Positions 43,422-51,827 of a stretch of 64,000 nucleotides of DNA are shown one piece after another. A model generated the notes under the pieces. The model ran no database searches. It saw only the letters and a list, made by a program, of their open reading frames with translations, and was not told the DNA's origin. The stretch is from JAFGVL01 sp031553685 (lineage in GTDB: Bacteria > Bacteroidota > Bacteroidia > Bacteroidales > Paludibacteraceae): positions 1 to 64,000 of the forward strand of contig JAVBLE010000003.1 of NCBI GenBank assembly GCA_031553685.1, read 5' to 3'. Position 1 is the stretch's first letter; each line of letters opens with the position of its first letter. The translations under genes and the position numbers were made by a program.

Positions 43422-44765
43422 TTATATCCGAGCTTTAATTGCCCTCGAAGCTTCTTCAAATCCGGGCTTATCAAGCAAAGCAAACATGTTTTTCTTATAT
43501 GCTTCAACACCCGGTTGATCAAACGGATTTACATCCAATAAATAACCACTGATGGCACAGGCTTTTTCAAAGAAGTAAATCAATTGTCCCAAATAAAATT
43601 CATTCAATTGTGGAATCTCAAGCCGTATATTAGGCACTTCTCCATCAATATGCGCCAATTGAGTACCGAGTTCAGCCATTTTATTCACTTCATCCACCCG
43701 TTTTCCTGCCAAGAAATTTAATCCATCCAAATTTTCATCGTCTGATGGGATAATTACTTTTTGATTTGGTTCCGAAACAGAAAGAACAGTTTCAAAAATA
43801 GAGCGCTCGCCTTCCTGTATCCATTGTCCCATGCTGTGCAAATCGGTAGTGAAATTTACCGCTGCAGGAAAAATCCCTTTATTTTCTTTGCCTTCGCTTT
43901 CGCCGTAAAGCTGCTTCCACCATTCGGCAAGAAAATGCAATTTTGGATGATAATTTACCAAAATTTCTATTTTCTTGCCATGCTTGTATAATTCATTGCG
44001 AATCACGGCATAAGCAGCTGCCGGATTTTCACTGTATGGTCGCCCGTCACCACAAACGATTTCCATTTTATTTGCGCCATCCATTAATTTACGGATATCA
44101 AAGCCAGCTACGGCAATAGGTAGCAATCCAACCGGAGTTAGTACCGAAAAACGACCACCTACATCATCCGGAATAACAAATGTTTTGTAACCTTCTTGTG
44201 TAGCCAATGTGCGTAAGGCACCTTTTGATGCATCGGTAATGGCAACAATTCGTTTTTTTGCTTCGGCTTTGCCTATTTGGTTTTCGAGTTGTGTTTTAAG
44301 CAATCGGAAAGCCAAAGCCGTCTCGGTAGTTGTTCCCGACTTGGAAATGTTGATTATGCCAAATTGTTTATTTTTCAATAAATTAGACAATTCAGCCAAA
44401 TAATCCTCGCTGATATTATTTCCGGCATACAAAACAACCGGAGCTTTGCGTTCGGTCTGCAAGTGGGAAAAACTATCGGAAAGGGCTTCGATAACTGCAC
44501 GAGCGCCTAAATAACTCCCACCGATACCGGCAACTACAACCACTTCGCAGTGCTTTTGCAATTCTTTGGCGCAAGTTTCCAATTCCACAAGTTGAGCTTC
44601 GGTTATAGATGATGGCAAATGTAGCCAGCCTAAAAAATCGTTCCCTTTCCCTGTCCCATTCTCGAGGTTGTCAAATGCTTTGTCCAAGCTATCTTTATAC
44701 ACATAAAGACTTTCTCGCGGAAAAAATTTAAAAACTTTACCAACAAATAAAGTAAGATTCTTCAT
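43422..44765 (-). CDS. pgi: Glucose-6-phosphate isomerase
   Basis: The 447-residue enzyme interconverts glucose 6-phosphate and fructose 6-phosphate. The start is the ATG giving MKNLTLFVGKV. Motifs are GIGGSYLGARAVIEAL near residue 80, ISKSGTTTETA near 140 (phosphate-binding), GGRFSVLTPVGLLP near 200, and the C-terminal QPGVEAYKKNMFALL near 420 with the conserved lysine. Its short length is typical of the Firmicutes/Bacteroidota form. As I recall, in Bacteroides the gene lies next to lysS and gpsA; here it is about 22 kb away and transcribed alone. Confidence 0.95.
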   Translation of the reverse strand: MKNLTLFVGKVFKFFPRESLYVYKDSLDKAFDNLENGTGKGNDFLGWLHLPSSITEAQLVELETCAKELQKHCEVVVVAGIGGSYLGARAVIEALSDSFSHLQTERKAPVVLYAGNNISEDYLAELSNLLKNKQFGIINISKSGTTTETALAFRLLKTQLENQIGKAEAKKRIVAITDASKGALRTLATQEGYKTFVIPDDVGGRFSVLTPVGLLPIAVAGFDIRKLMDGANKMEIVCGDGRPYSENPAAAYAVIRNELYKHGKKIEILVNYHPKLHFLAEWWKQLYGESEGKENKGIFPAAVNFTTDLHSMGQWIQEGERSIFETVLSVSEPNQKVIIPSDDENLDGLNFLAGKRVDEVNKMAELGTQLAHIDGEVPNIRLEIPQLNEFYLGQLIYFFEKACAISGYLLDVNPFDQPGVEAYKKNMFALLDKPGFEEASRAIKARI

Positions 44766-44850
44766 ACACAAAATTTTTAGAAAATGATTTTTTACAAAAA
44801 TAATTAAATTGCTCTTAATTTGATGCTTTTACAAAAAATATTCTTTTTAT

Positions 44851-44881
44851 TTTGCAGATAAAAATAAAATTGCGAACTTTG
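44851..44881 (+). promoter_or_regulatory. Promoter of the Trp leader
   Basis: TTTG (44851-44854), 19 bases, GAACTTTG (44874-44881). The -7 box departs from the TAnnTTTG consensus at its first base (G for T). The start would be near 44888, about 17 bases before the leader peptide. Confidence 0.55.
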
Positions 44882-44904
44882 CACTCAATAAAATTCACCC
44901 AATC

Positions 44905-44967
44905 ATGAAGAAATCTTTATTAAATAACAATTGGTGGTGGAGCTTGCAGAATAATATTTGTGAGTAA
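44905..44967 (+). CDS. trpL: Tryptophan operon leader peptide
   Basis: A 20-codon frame whose centre is NNNWWWSLQ: three consecutive Trp codons (TGG TGG TGG). It lies directly after a promoter and before an intrinsic terminator, the layout of a transcription attenuator. The arrangement agrees with the Bacteroid-trp RNA motif described upstream of trp genes in Bacteroidota. Stalling at the Trp codons would expose the following GTGAGT for antiterminator pairing. The gene symbol is by analogy with enterobacteria. Confidence 0.88.
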   Translation: MKKSLLNNNWWWSLQNNICE

Positions 44968-45002
44968 CGCTGTCTTGTTTGTCCAATAAAGAATAAAAAC
45001 AC

Positions 45003-45034
45003 AAAGGCTTGTCGCACTCACGACGAGCCTTTTT
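45003..45034 (+). terminator. Trp attenuator terminator
   Basis: AAAGGCTTGTCG and CGACGAGCCTTT form an 11-pair stem with one T-G mismatch around the loop CACTCA, followed by a T-run. An alternative pairing is GTGAGT at the end of the leader frame (44960-44965) with ACTCAC in the loop (45016-45021), extendable with U-G and U-A pairs, which would disrupt the terminator. Confidence 0.85.
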
Positions 45035-45144
45035 CATTATAAAAACGAAAAAACATGAAAACAACTTATATAAAAACATGGGCTTTGCGCCCATAAGAAT
45101 AATTTTATCAGACAAAAACTAAAAACATTTTAATTCTTTCACCT

Positions 45145-45295
45145 TAGTACATGACAAAAATTAAAAGAACAATACAAAAGCAATAGAAGTGTTGTCATTG
45201 CGGGCTTGACCCGCAATCGCAGAAGCCTGATTAATAAATCCTTTGCGATGCCTCTATTGATTTAAGCATTAAAATTTATTTTTTGTCATGTACTA
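45145..45295. mobile_element. MITE-like element, copy 2, between the Trp attenuator and trpB
   Basis: A 151-bp element with the same TAGTACATGACAAAAA / TTTTTTGTCATGTACTA ends and the same TCATTGCGGGCTTGACCCGC core as 18484-18681, but with a shorter middle. It is flanked by AATTCTTTCACCT (45132-45144) and AATTCTTTCACTT (45296-45308), a 13-bp direct repeat with one mismatch that fits a target-site duplication. It ends 30 bases before the trpB start. Confidence 0.85.
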
Positions 45296-45325
45296 AATTC
45301 TTTCACTTTAAATTTATAATTATAT

Positions 45326-46510
45326 ATGAAATATTCAGTAGATAAAAACGGATTTTACGGCGAATTTGGCGGTGCATATGTGCCCGACATTTTGAAAAAA
45401 AACATTGAAGAATTACAAGCCGTATATTTAAAAATTATGAATGAGCCCGATTTTCAGGCAGAGTTTCAAAGTTTGTTGCGGGATTATGTAGGTCGCCCTT
45501 CGCCACTTTACTATGCCAAAAGGCTTTCGGAAGCAGTAGGTGCCAAAGTGTATCTCAAACGCGAGGATCTGAATCATACCGGAGCACACAAAATTAATAA
45601 CACCATTGGGCAAATCCTGTTGGCAAAACGCATGGGTAAAACACGCATCATTGCCGAAACCGGTGCCGGACAGCATGGCGTGGCAACAGCGACTGTATGC
45701 GCGTTGATGAACATGGAATGCGATATCTTTATGGGCGAAGTGGATATTGCGCGCCAATTCCTGAATGTGCAAAAAATGCGTATGTTGGGAGCACGCGTAG
45801 TACCTGCCACAACCGGAACTAAAACGCTAAAAGAAGCTGTTGACGAAGCTTTGCTCGAATGGACAAAACATCCCGAAAACTTTTATTTGTTAGGATCGGC
45901 TGTTGGTCCTCATCCTTATCCCGACATGGTAACTCGTTTCCAGTCGGTAATTAGCGAGGAGATCAAAAAACAATTAGTCGAAAAAGAAGGACGCGATTAT
46001 CCCGACTATTTGGTAGCCTGTGTAGGCGGTGGCAGCAATGCTTCGGGTACTTTTTACCATTATTTGGAAGATGAGCGCGTGAAACTGGTCGAAGCCGAAG
46101 CCGGCGGTTTGGGTGCACATTCGGGCGAAACGGCTGCTACGCTTACTATTGGCACTGAAGGTATTTTGCACGGAAGCCACTCGTTGGTGATACAGGACGA
46201 AAAGGGCGAAGTGGTAGAACCTTACTCCATCTCTGCCGGGTTGGATTATCCGGGTATCGGACCATTGCACGCATACCTTGCCAAAACAGGTCGCACCAAA
46301 GTGCTTGCCATTAACGACAACGAAGCTGTTGATGCGGCATTTGAACTTACTCGTTTGGAAGGAATTATTCCGGCTATCGAAAGTTCGCACGCACTGGCTG
46401 CCCTACACAAAATGGAATTTAAACCGACTGATGTAGTGGTGGTTACCGTTTCGGGTCGTGGCGACAAGGATATGGAAACTTATGCTAAGATCTTTGCTGA
46501 AAAAAACTAA
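45326..46510 (+). CDS. trpB: Tryptophan synthase beta chain
   Basis: The 394-residue PLP enzyme joins indole and serine to give tryptophan. The PLP-binding lysine is in HTGAHKINNTIGQ near residue 88. The GAGQHGVATATVCAL stretch near 112, the phosphate-binding GGGSNASGTF near 232 and the C-terminal TVSGRGDKDM near 378 are intact. Length is normal for the TrpB1 type. It is the only trp gene here and is followed by a terminator. The Trp attenuator is about 290 bases upstream, separated by an inserted element. The rest of the pathway must be elsewhere. Confidence 0.96.
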   Translation: MKYSVDKNGFYGEFGGAYVPDILKKNIEELQAVYLKIMNEPDFQAEFQSLLRDYVGRPSPLYYAKRLSEAVGAKVYLKREDLNHTGAHKINNTIGQILLAKRMGKTRIIAETGAGQHGVATATVCALMNMECDIFMGEVDIARQFLNVQKMRMLGARVVPATTGTKTLKEAVDEALLEWTKHPENFYLLGSAVGPHPYPDMVTRFQSVISEEIKKQLVEKEGRDYPDYLVACVGGGSNASGTFYHYLEDERVKLVEAEAGGLGAHSGETAATLTIGTEGILHGSHSLVIQDEKGEVVEPYSISAGLDYPGIGPLHAYLAKTGRTKVLAINDNEAVDAAFELTRLEGIIPAIESSHALAALHKMEFKPTDVVVVTVSGRGDKDMETYAKIFAEKN

Positions 46511-46530
46511 CATTTTTCCCATTTAATAAC

Positions 46531-46568
46531 AAAAAAGACATTTCCCGTCATAGAGAAATGTCTTTTTT
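46531..46568. terminator. Bidirectional terminator after trpB
   Basis: AAAAAAGACATTTC (46531-46544) and GAAATGTCTTTTTT (46555-46568) form a 14-bp perfect stem, serving trpB and the convergent DUF4105 gene. Confidence 0.88.
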
Positions 46569-46587
46569 ATTTATTCTACAATATTTT

Positions 46588-47754
46588 TTACTTCCGATGT
46601 AAAGCCACAAAATGGATTGACCGTACAAATAAAGTCAACATGATAGGCAAAAATGCAATATTGAATTGCTGTGGTAAAAAGATAAATCCGGCAATGGAGA
46701 TAATCAGCAATAAAGCTGTTAGCAATTGATAATATGCCAAAATTTTGCGCATTTTTTTGAACATTAATAAGAACAAGAAAATAAGATATAGCGGATTGAT
46801 CCACAATAAATTATAGTTTCCGCCCACAATCGGGTGAAATGAGAAGAACATTAGGTAAAAAATAATTGCGCCTAATGCTCCACACACTAAAAACAAAAAC
46901 GCATCAAGCCAAATCAACGATTTCTTCCACCAAAAAGCGGTAATAAACGCAACTAAAACAAACAAACAAGTGAAAACTAATGTAGGCGAAAGAAACGGTG
47001 CTGTCGGAGTCAGATTGGGTGTTACATTAATTTCTTCGATACTCTTTACAATAGGCGTTCCGTCTTTTCGTGTAGCCTGTTGCAGCGTGTTCATGTACTC
47101 GGCAGGCAGGAACATTCGTTCATCAAAAGTTACTATTTTATCGGCACTGCTGCCCAGTACAATATCAGTTCCAAACTTATTCCAAGTGTTCATGCCCAGA
47201 TATTGTGCAATGAGTTGACGAAAGGTGTATTTTTCTTTTATTCGGGGGTAAATAATAGAATCTTTGTCAGCAATAAATGATTTATCAAAAATAATTTTGG
47301 GGCGGGTAACGCAATTATCATACACAAAATTATAACGATATTTACAGTTTTCGGGCTTTGCGTTCTCTACTAAAACGCTCACAATTTGCAGTTTTTCTTC
47401 TGGAGTCAAATTCAACTTTTGTTCCCACAAGGCAATTCCGCGAGCCACATATTGGATATAAAACGAATTGAAATTATCTACCCCAAGCTCATAGTCCATA
47501 ATACCTCGCATAAATTTGGGAATAAAAAAGGGTTGCGAGCGATTAAACATGCCGTAATTAAAAACTATATCATAATTATCAACGGTATCACGCACCCGAA
47601 CAGCTGTATGACCGAAAGCAGCGTACAACTCCTCCCCTTTCCCACAAGTAATAAGGCTTACCTCTGTATTTTTGACATCAGCCGGATTTTCGACGGCAAA
47701 ACTATTTGCTACAAATAAAAATAGTATTGAAAAAAGAAAAAATAATTGTTTCAT
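46588..47754 (-). CDS. DUF4105 membrane protein, possible lipoprotein N-acyltransferase
   Basis: The 388-residue protein starts at the ATG giving MKQLFFLFSILFL (signal peptide to about residue 20); a longer frame extends into ung. The DUF4105 domain (about 28-190) has LITCGKGEELYAAFGHTAVRV with a conserved His, and YRYNFVYDNCVTRPK with a conserved Cys. These form an NlpC/P60-like His/Cys pair. Four to five membrane helices follow (about 255-380). From memory, a Bacteroides protein of this kind (Lnb) was reported to N-acylate lipoproteins; equivalence here is inference. It begins 2 bases after the ung stop, as the last gene of a pdxT-ung-DUF4105 run. Confidence 0.75.
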   Translation of the reverse strand: MKQLFFLFSILFLFVANSFAVENPADVKNTEVSLITCGKGEELYAAFGHTAVRVRDTVDNYDIVFNYGMFNRSQPFFIPKFMRGIMDYELGVDNFNSFYIQYVARGIALWEQKLNLTPEEKLQIVSVLVENAKPENCKYRYNFVYDNCVTRPKIIFDKSFIADKDSIIYPRIKEKYTFRQLIAQYLGMNTWNKFGTDIVLGSSADKIVTFDERMFLPAEYMNTLQQATRKDGTPIVKSIEEINVTPNLTPTAPFLSPTLVFTCLFVLVAFITAFWWKKSLIWLDAFLFLVCGALGAIIFYLMFFSFHPIVGGNYNLLWINPLYLIFLFLLMFKKMRKILAYYQLLTALLLIISIAGFIFLPQQFNIAFLPIMLTLFVRSIHFVALHRK

Positions 47755-47756
47755 AA

Positions 47757-48419
47757 TTACCAATTTATAGGTTCTTGACCATTTGCCACTAAGTATCGGT
47801 TTGCCTCGCCAAAGTGCCCGCAACCGATAAAACCGCGATGTGCCGATAATGGGGATGGATGTACCTCCTTGAGAACTAAATGTTTGGAGGGGTCAATAAC
47901 TGCACCTTTCTTTTGTGCGTACGAGCCCCAAAGCATAAACACAATATTTTCGCGCTCGCGGCTAAGATGCTCGATAGCCGCATCGGTAAAAGTTTCCCAG
48001 CCTTTGCCGGCATGCGAATTGGCTAAATGTGCACGAACGGTAAGCGTCGCGTTCAAGAGCAAAACGCCTTGTTTAGCCCATCGTTCCAGATTTCCCGACT
48101 GTGGCATCGGAATGCCTAAATCGCGCTCAATTTCTTTAAAAATATTGATTAAGGAAGGTGGAAAAGCAATCCCATCGTTTACCGAGAAACAAAGCCCATG
48201 AGCCTGCCCAACACCATGATACGGGTCTTGACCAAGTATAACGACTTTCACTTTATCAAAGGGACATTGGTCGAAAGCGTTGAAGATCAGTTTGGCAGGT
48301 GGAAAAATTTGTGTTTGCGCATATTCTTGTTTTACAAAAGAAGTAAGCGCCTCAAAATACGGTTTTTCAAACTCCGGTTGCAAGGCGGTTTTCCACGATG
48401 ATTCGATTTTTACATCCAT
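47757..48419 (-). CDS. ung: Uracil-DNA glycosylase
   Basis: The 220-residue family-1 enzyme removes uracil from DNA. The water-activating loop GQDPYHGVGQAHGLCFS is near residues 62-78, LLNATLTVRAHLANSH near 120, and the minor-groove loop HPSPLSAHRGF near 186. The Leu-intercalation region is intact and length is normal. It follows pdxT by 14 bases and precedes the DUF4105 gene by 2, so the three are very likely co-transcribed, though their functions are unrelated. Confidence 0.96.
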   Translation of the reverse strand: MDVKIESSWKTALQPEFEKPYFEALTSFVKQEYAQTQIFPPAKLIFNAFDQCPFDKVKVVILGQDPYHGVGQAHGLCFSVNDGIAFPPSLINIFKEIERDLGIPMPQSGNLERWAKQGVLLLNATLTVRAHLANSHAGKGWETFTDAAIEHLSRERENIVFMLWGSYAQKKGAVIDPSKHLVLKEVHPSPLSAHRGFIGCGHFGEANRYLVANGQEPINW

Positions 48420-48433
48420 AACATTAGTAATTA

Positions 48434-49000
48434 TTATTTTATCATTGATAAAAAATATTCGTGCATTCGCGTATCATCCGTCAGCTCGGGGTGAAATGCA
48501 CATGCCAGCAGGTTATCCTGTTTAGCAAACAGTATTTTATTTTCCAAAGTTAGCAAAACTTCCACATTTCTTTCTGCTTTTTCAATATACGGCGCACGAA
48601 TAAATACGGCATGAAGTGGTTTTTCGCCCAAAACAGGAATATGTATATCTGCCTCAAAACTTTGCAACTGCCGTCCGTACGCATTGCGTTCCACATAAGT
48701 ATCCATCAGTGCAAATGATGGCTGATCGCTGCCGATAATATGTTTTGAAAGCAAAATCATACCGGTGCATGTACCAAAAATGGGCAAGCCTTTTTTACCC
48801 AATTCGATAATCGGATTCAATAAATTATAGCGAATCAACAGTTTTCCCATCGTGGTGCTTTCGCCGCCGGGAAGTATCAATCCGTCAATACCATCTAAAT
48901 CTTTGGGGTCAATTATTTCTACCGTTTCGCACCCTAACTTTTGCAGTGCCACCCGATGTTCGCGGACGGCTCCTTGCAATGCTAATATTCCTATTTTCAT
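48434..49000 (-). CDS. pdxT: Pyridoxal 5'-phosphate synthase, glutaminase subunit
   Basis: The 188-residue class-I glutamine amidotransferase supplies ammonia to PdxS for direct PLP synthesis. Motifs are LALQGAVREH at the start, LPGGESTTMGKL near residue 44, the nucleophile-elbow GTCTGMILL near 77 with Cys78, and ACAFHPELTDD near 170 with the catalytic His and Glu. Length is normal. pdxS lies upstream on the same strand but 572 bases away, with a terminator and palindromic repeats between, an unusual separation for this pair. Confidence 0.95.
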   Translation of the reverse strand: MKIGILALQGAVREHRVALQKLGCETVEIIDPKDLDGIDGLILPGGESTTMGKLLIRYNLLNPIIELGKKGLPIFGTCTGMILLSKHIIGSDQPSFALMDTYVERNAYGRQLQSFEADIHIPVLGEKPLHAVFIRAPYIEKAERNVEVLLTLENKILFAKQDNLLACAFHPELTDDTRMHEYFLSMIK

Positions 49001-49505
49001 GTATTCTTAAAAAAATCACACAAAAATACAGGAAATCGTTGAAACGGTAAAGCGCAAAAAACATTAATTGAATATCCGGTTTTTAGTTATAGTGGATAAA
49101 ATCAACAAGATATTTTAGAAAAGAAATTTTTCATTTTTCAAATCCAGCGGATTTGAATATTTATAGAACCATTTTGTATAGGCGAATACGACTCCTTTGG
49201 AGTCGAACTGCTACAAATAACCAACCACTATAAATATATGAACCCGCTGGGTTCTTTCTTGATTATGACTAAAAATGGATATTCAAAAAACATTATCACA
49301 AATTTTGCATTACGAAAAATATGTACCGAAATTGTTGTAATGCAATAAAATCATGCTACAAATGGAGATAAATCCATTTTCTACTTACGGCAAAATGGAA
49401 TTTACATTCGTCAAAAACTATTGGTTTGTTACTTGCCATTTCCTCAAAACATAAAATATGAAACATAAAATATGAAATGAAATATGTAAAACTTTTATAA
49501 ACAAA
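49001..49505. repeat. Intergenic region with three evenly spaced palindromes
   Basis: CAAATCCAGCGGATTTG (49139-49155), CGACTCCTTTGGAGTCG (49189-49205) and GAACCCGCTGGGTTC (49240-49254) are three perfect-armed palindromes with different arm sequences whose centres (49147, 49197, 49247) are exactly 50 bases apart. No coding region is seen. The rest is AT-rich. Confidence 0.75.
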
Positions 49506-49507
49506 AA

Positions 49508-49544
49508 AGCAAATTAGCAAAGTATTTTCATTTGCTAATTTGCT
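49508..49544 (-). terminator. Terminator after pdxS
   Basis: On the minus strand AGCAAATTAGCAAA and TTTGCTAATTTGCT form a 14-bp perfect stem followed by six Ts. Confidence 0.85.
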
Positions 49545-49572
49545 TATTATCTAATTTGCTAATTAAAGGCAA

Positions 49573-50469
49573 TTACCAACCGCGACCTGCAAATTTTTCT
49601 TTGTCGTCCATCGAACCTACATTGATACCGCGCATTGCTTCGCCAAGTCCTTTGGATACTTCGGCGAGTACATTGTAGTCTTTGTAGTGGGCAACAGCTT
49701 CTACAATTGCTTTTGCGCGTTTCGCAGGATTATCCGATTTGAATATGCCTGAACCGACAAACACTCCGTCACAACCAAGCTCCATCATCAAAGCGGCATC
49801 AGCAGGAGTTGCCACACCGCCGGCAGCAAAGTTAACCACCGGTAAGCGACCTAATTTTTTTACTTCCAATATTAATTGATAAGGAGCACCGATTTCTTTG
49901 GCGATAGTCATCAATTCTTCGTCAGAAGCCATTACTACACGGCGAATTTCTTCGTTTACCGTACGGATATGACGAACGGCTTCTACCACATCGCCTGTTC
50001 CGGCTTCGCCTTTGGTGCGGATCATAGCGGCACCTTCGCCAATACGACGAAGCGCTTCGCCCAAGTTGCGTGCACCACACACAAAAGGCACTTTGAAATC
50101 TTCTTTATAAATATGATAAACTTCATCGGCAGGCGTAAGCACTTCGCTTTCGTCGATACAGTCCACTTCCAACGCTTCGAGAATGCGAGCCTCAACAATA
50201 TGCCCGATACGGGCTTTTGCCATCACTGGAATAGAAACGGCTGCTTGAATTTCTTGTATCATCACAGGGTCGGACATGCGAGCTACACCGCCTTGCGCAC
50301 GAATATCCGAAGGCACACGCTCCAACGCCATTACAGCAATTGCACCGGCTTCTTCGGCAATGCGAGCTTGCTCCGGATTCACCACATCCATAATCACACC
50401 ACCTTTGAGCATCTCGGCAAAGCCGCGTTTTACTTGGGTAGTTCCTGTTTCTTTTTTAATATCTGTCAT
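49573..50469 (-). CDS. pdxS: Pyridoxal 5'-phosphate synthase, synthase subunit
   Basis: The 298-residue TIM-barrel enzyme builds PLP from ribose 5-phosphate, glyceraldehyde 3-phosphate and ammonia from PdxT. Motifs are KGGVIMDVVNPEQARIAEEAGA near residue 23, GGVARMSDP near 58, the active-site lysine stretch VMAKARIGH near 83, DESEVLTPADE near 105, CGARNLGEALRRIGEGAAMIRTKGEAGTGD near 135, and FAAGGVATPADAALMM near 215. Length is normal. It ends at its own terminator rather than running into pdxT. The ABC permease gene ends 87 bases upstream. Confidence 0.96.
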   Translation of the reverse strand: MTDIKKETGTTQVKRGFAEMLKGGVIMDVVNPEQARIAEEAGAIAVMALERVPSDIRAQGGVARMSDPVMIQEIQAAVSIPVMAKARIGHIVEARILEALEVDCIDESEVLTPADEVYHIYKEDFKVPFVCGARNLGEALRRIGEGAAMIRTKGEAGTGDVVEAVRHIRTVNEEIRRVVMASDEELMTIAKEIGAPYQLILEVKKLGRLPVVNFAAGGVATPADAALMMELGCDGVFVGSGIFKSDNPAKRAKAIVEAVAHYKDYNVLAEVSKGLGEAMRGINVGSMDDKEKFAGRGW

Positions 50470-50556
50470 TTGCTTTTTGAGTTATAAAAATTTTAGAGTG
50501 CAAAATTAGTTCTTTTCAGCCGAATACGAAATAGCATTTTATCTAAAAAATGATTT

Positions 50557-51735
50557 TTATTTCCGTATCTCTTTTACTTTCATCCAAATCCAAAGGATAT
50601 TAATTGCTGTAAGCATTGCCACAATACCCACTCCCCACAAGATAAAATTCCACGCAAACCCTGCAACATTGAACTGAATAGAAGAAAAACTGCTTGCATA
50701 ATATACCTGCAATCGATTAACCAAAAACAAAGACAGCAGCAGCACAAACACATTGAGCACTAAAACCAATGCTTGATATGGTTGCGCAATTTTCCGCACG
50801 GAGTAACCAAGCAATGAAAGATTTTCTATTTTATAATGATTTTTTTGAATTAATAAATTAATGCTCAATAGCATCAATCCCAATGCCAACAAAGTAATCA
50901 ACGCTCCTACCCCCATTACAATAAAAATTAATGTGCGGAGAAATGATGAAGCTTCGCCAGCAGTGGCTTTGTCGTTAGCAATGTCGTAATTGTGTACGGC
51001 AAAATATTTACCGACAGCGGGGTCGGTCAGATTGTACGGCTCGACAATAATACGCGAACTTGGAGCTGCGCCGGTACCATATTCGGCGTTTGCCCAATCC
51101 ATAAAGCTTTGCGGAACAAGGATAGTATTTACCCGATCGGTAAATCCGACAACACGGCTTTTAAAATCGCCACGCCCACGCCCCGAAATTTCGATGTCGA
51201 GCGTAATCATGCTAATCATGCTTTCGGATAATTGCGGCAAACCTTGTCCGGGTGCAAAGCCGAAGTTATAAAGTGTTAAGTAGGATTTTGGCAGCACAAT
51301 CGGCACAAAGTGACTGCCTTTATCCCAATGCCAATCGTTGCTGCTAATATCAAGAAATTCGTCGGGAACGGACTCGAAAAAAAGCAGCGTACTAAATCGT
51401 TTGCCTCCACTCAATGATGCCGAAGCATACACCTGATAGGAAGACGCTGTAAAACGCGCCATATTTTTGACAAAAGGTTGCGTGCGCAAGTCGTCGAGTT
51501 CGCTGTCGGCAAAACCGGTATTGCCGATTTTAAATGTATTGAGCACCGACACTTTTTTACTCAACACGAGGAAATCGCGTCCGAAAACACTTTTCTGCGA
51601 AGAGAAAATATTTTGTATATCGTGATAAAATTGTATGGAAAACAACACAATAGTGAGTCCAAACAAGCTTGCAAAGAAGTATCCGAGCAACTGCCCGATA
51701 ACTATGTTTTTTCGTAATAATCGCCAGAGTAACAT
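50557..51735 (-). CDS. FtsX-like ABC transporter permease
   Basis: The 392-residue inner-membrane protein has one N-terminal helix (about 12-35), a large extracytoplasmic domain (about 36-265) and three C-terminal helices (about 270-300, 320-345, 360-385). This is the four-helix FtsX/MacB topology used by mechanotransmission ABC systems. No HlyD-type partner is visible. It is preceded 92 bases upstream by the ABC ATPase on the same strand and should act with it, possibly in lipoprotein or envelope handling. The substrate is not identifiable. Confidence 0.78.
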   Translation of the reverse strand: MLLWRLLRKNIVIGQLLGYFFASLFGLTIVLFSIQFYHDIQNIFSSQKSVFGRDFLVLSKKVSVLNTFKIGNTGFADSELDDLRTQPFVKNMARFTASSYQVYASASLSGGKRFSTLLFFESVPDEFLDISSNDWHWDKGSHFVPIVLPKSYLTLYNFGFAPGQGLPQLSESMISMITLDIEISGRGRGDFKSRVVGFTDRVNTILVPQSFMDWANAEYGTGAAPSSRIIVEPYNLTDPAVGKYFAVHNYDIANDKATAGEASSFLRTLIFIVMGVGALITLLALGLMLLSINLLIQKNHYKIENLSLLGYSVRKIAQPYQALVLVLNVFVLLLSLFLVNRLQVYYASSFSSIQFNVAGFAWNFILWGVGIVAMLTAINILWIWMKVKEIRK

Positions 51736-51744
51736 AGAATAAAT

Positions 51745-51827
51745 TTATAATTTTATTATTTACAATTTACTATCTATACTTGTTCAAACTTTGTGATATT
51801 GATTAAATAGTCTAATAGTAAATGGTT
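51745..51827. repeat. AT-rich junction repeat, copy 3 (ATPase/permease)
   Basis: ATTTACAATTTACTATCTAT and AATAGTCTAATAGTAAATGG words fill the gap between the ATPase and permease genes. They share their core with 19797-19827, 34078-34147 and 60482-60542. Confidence 0.5.
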
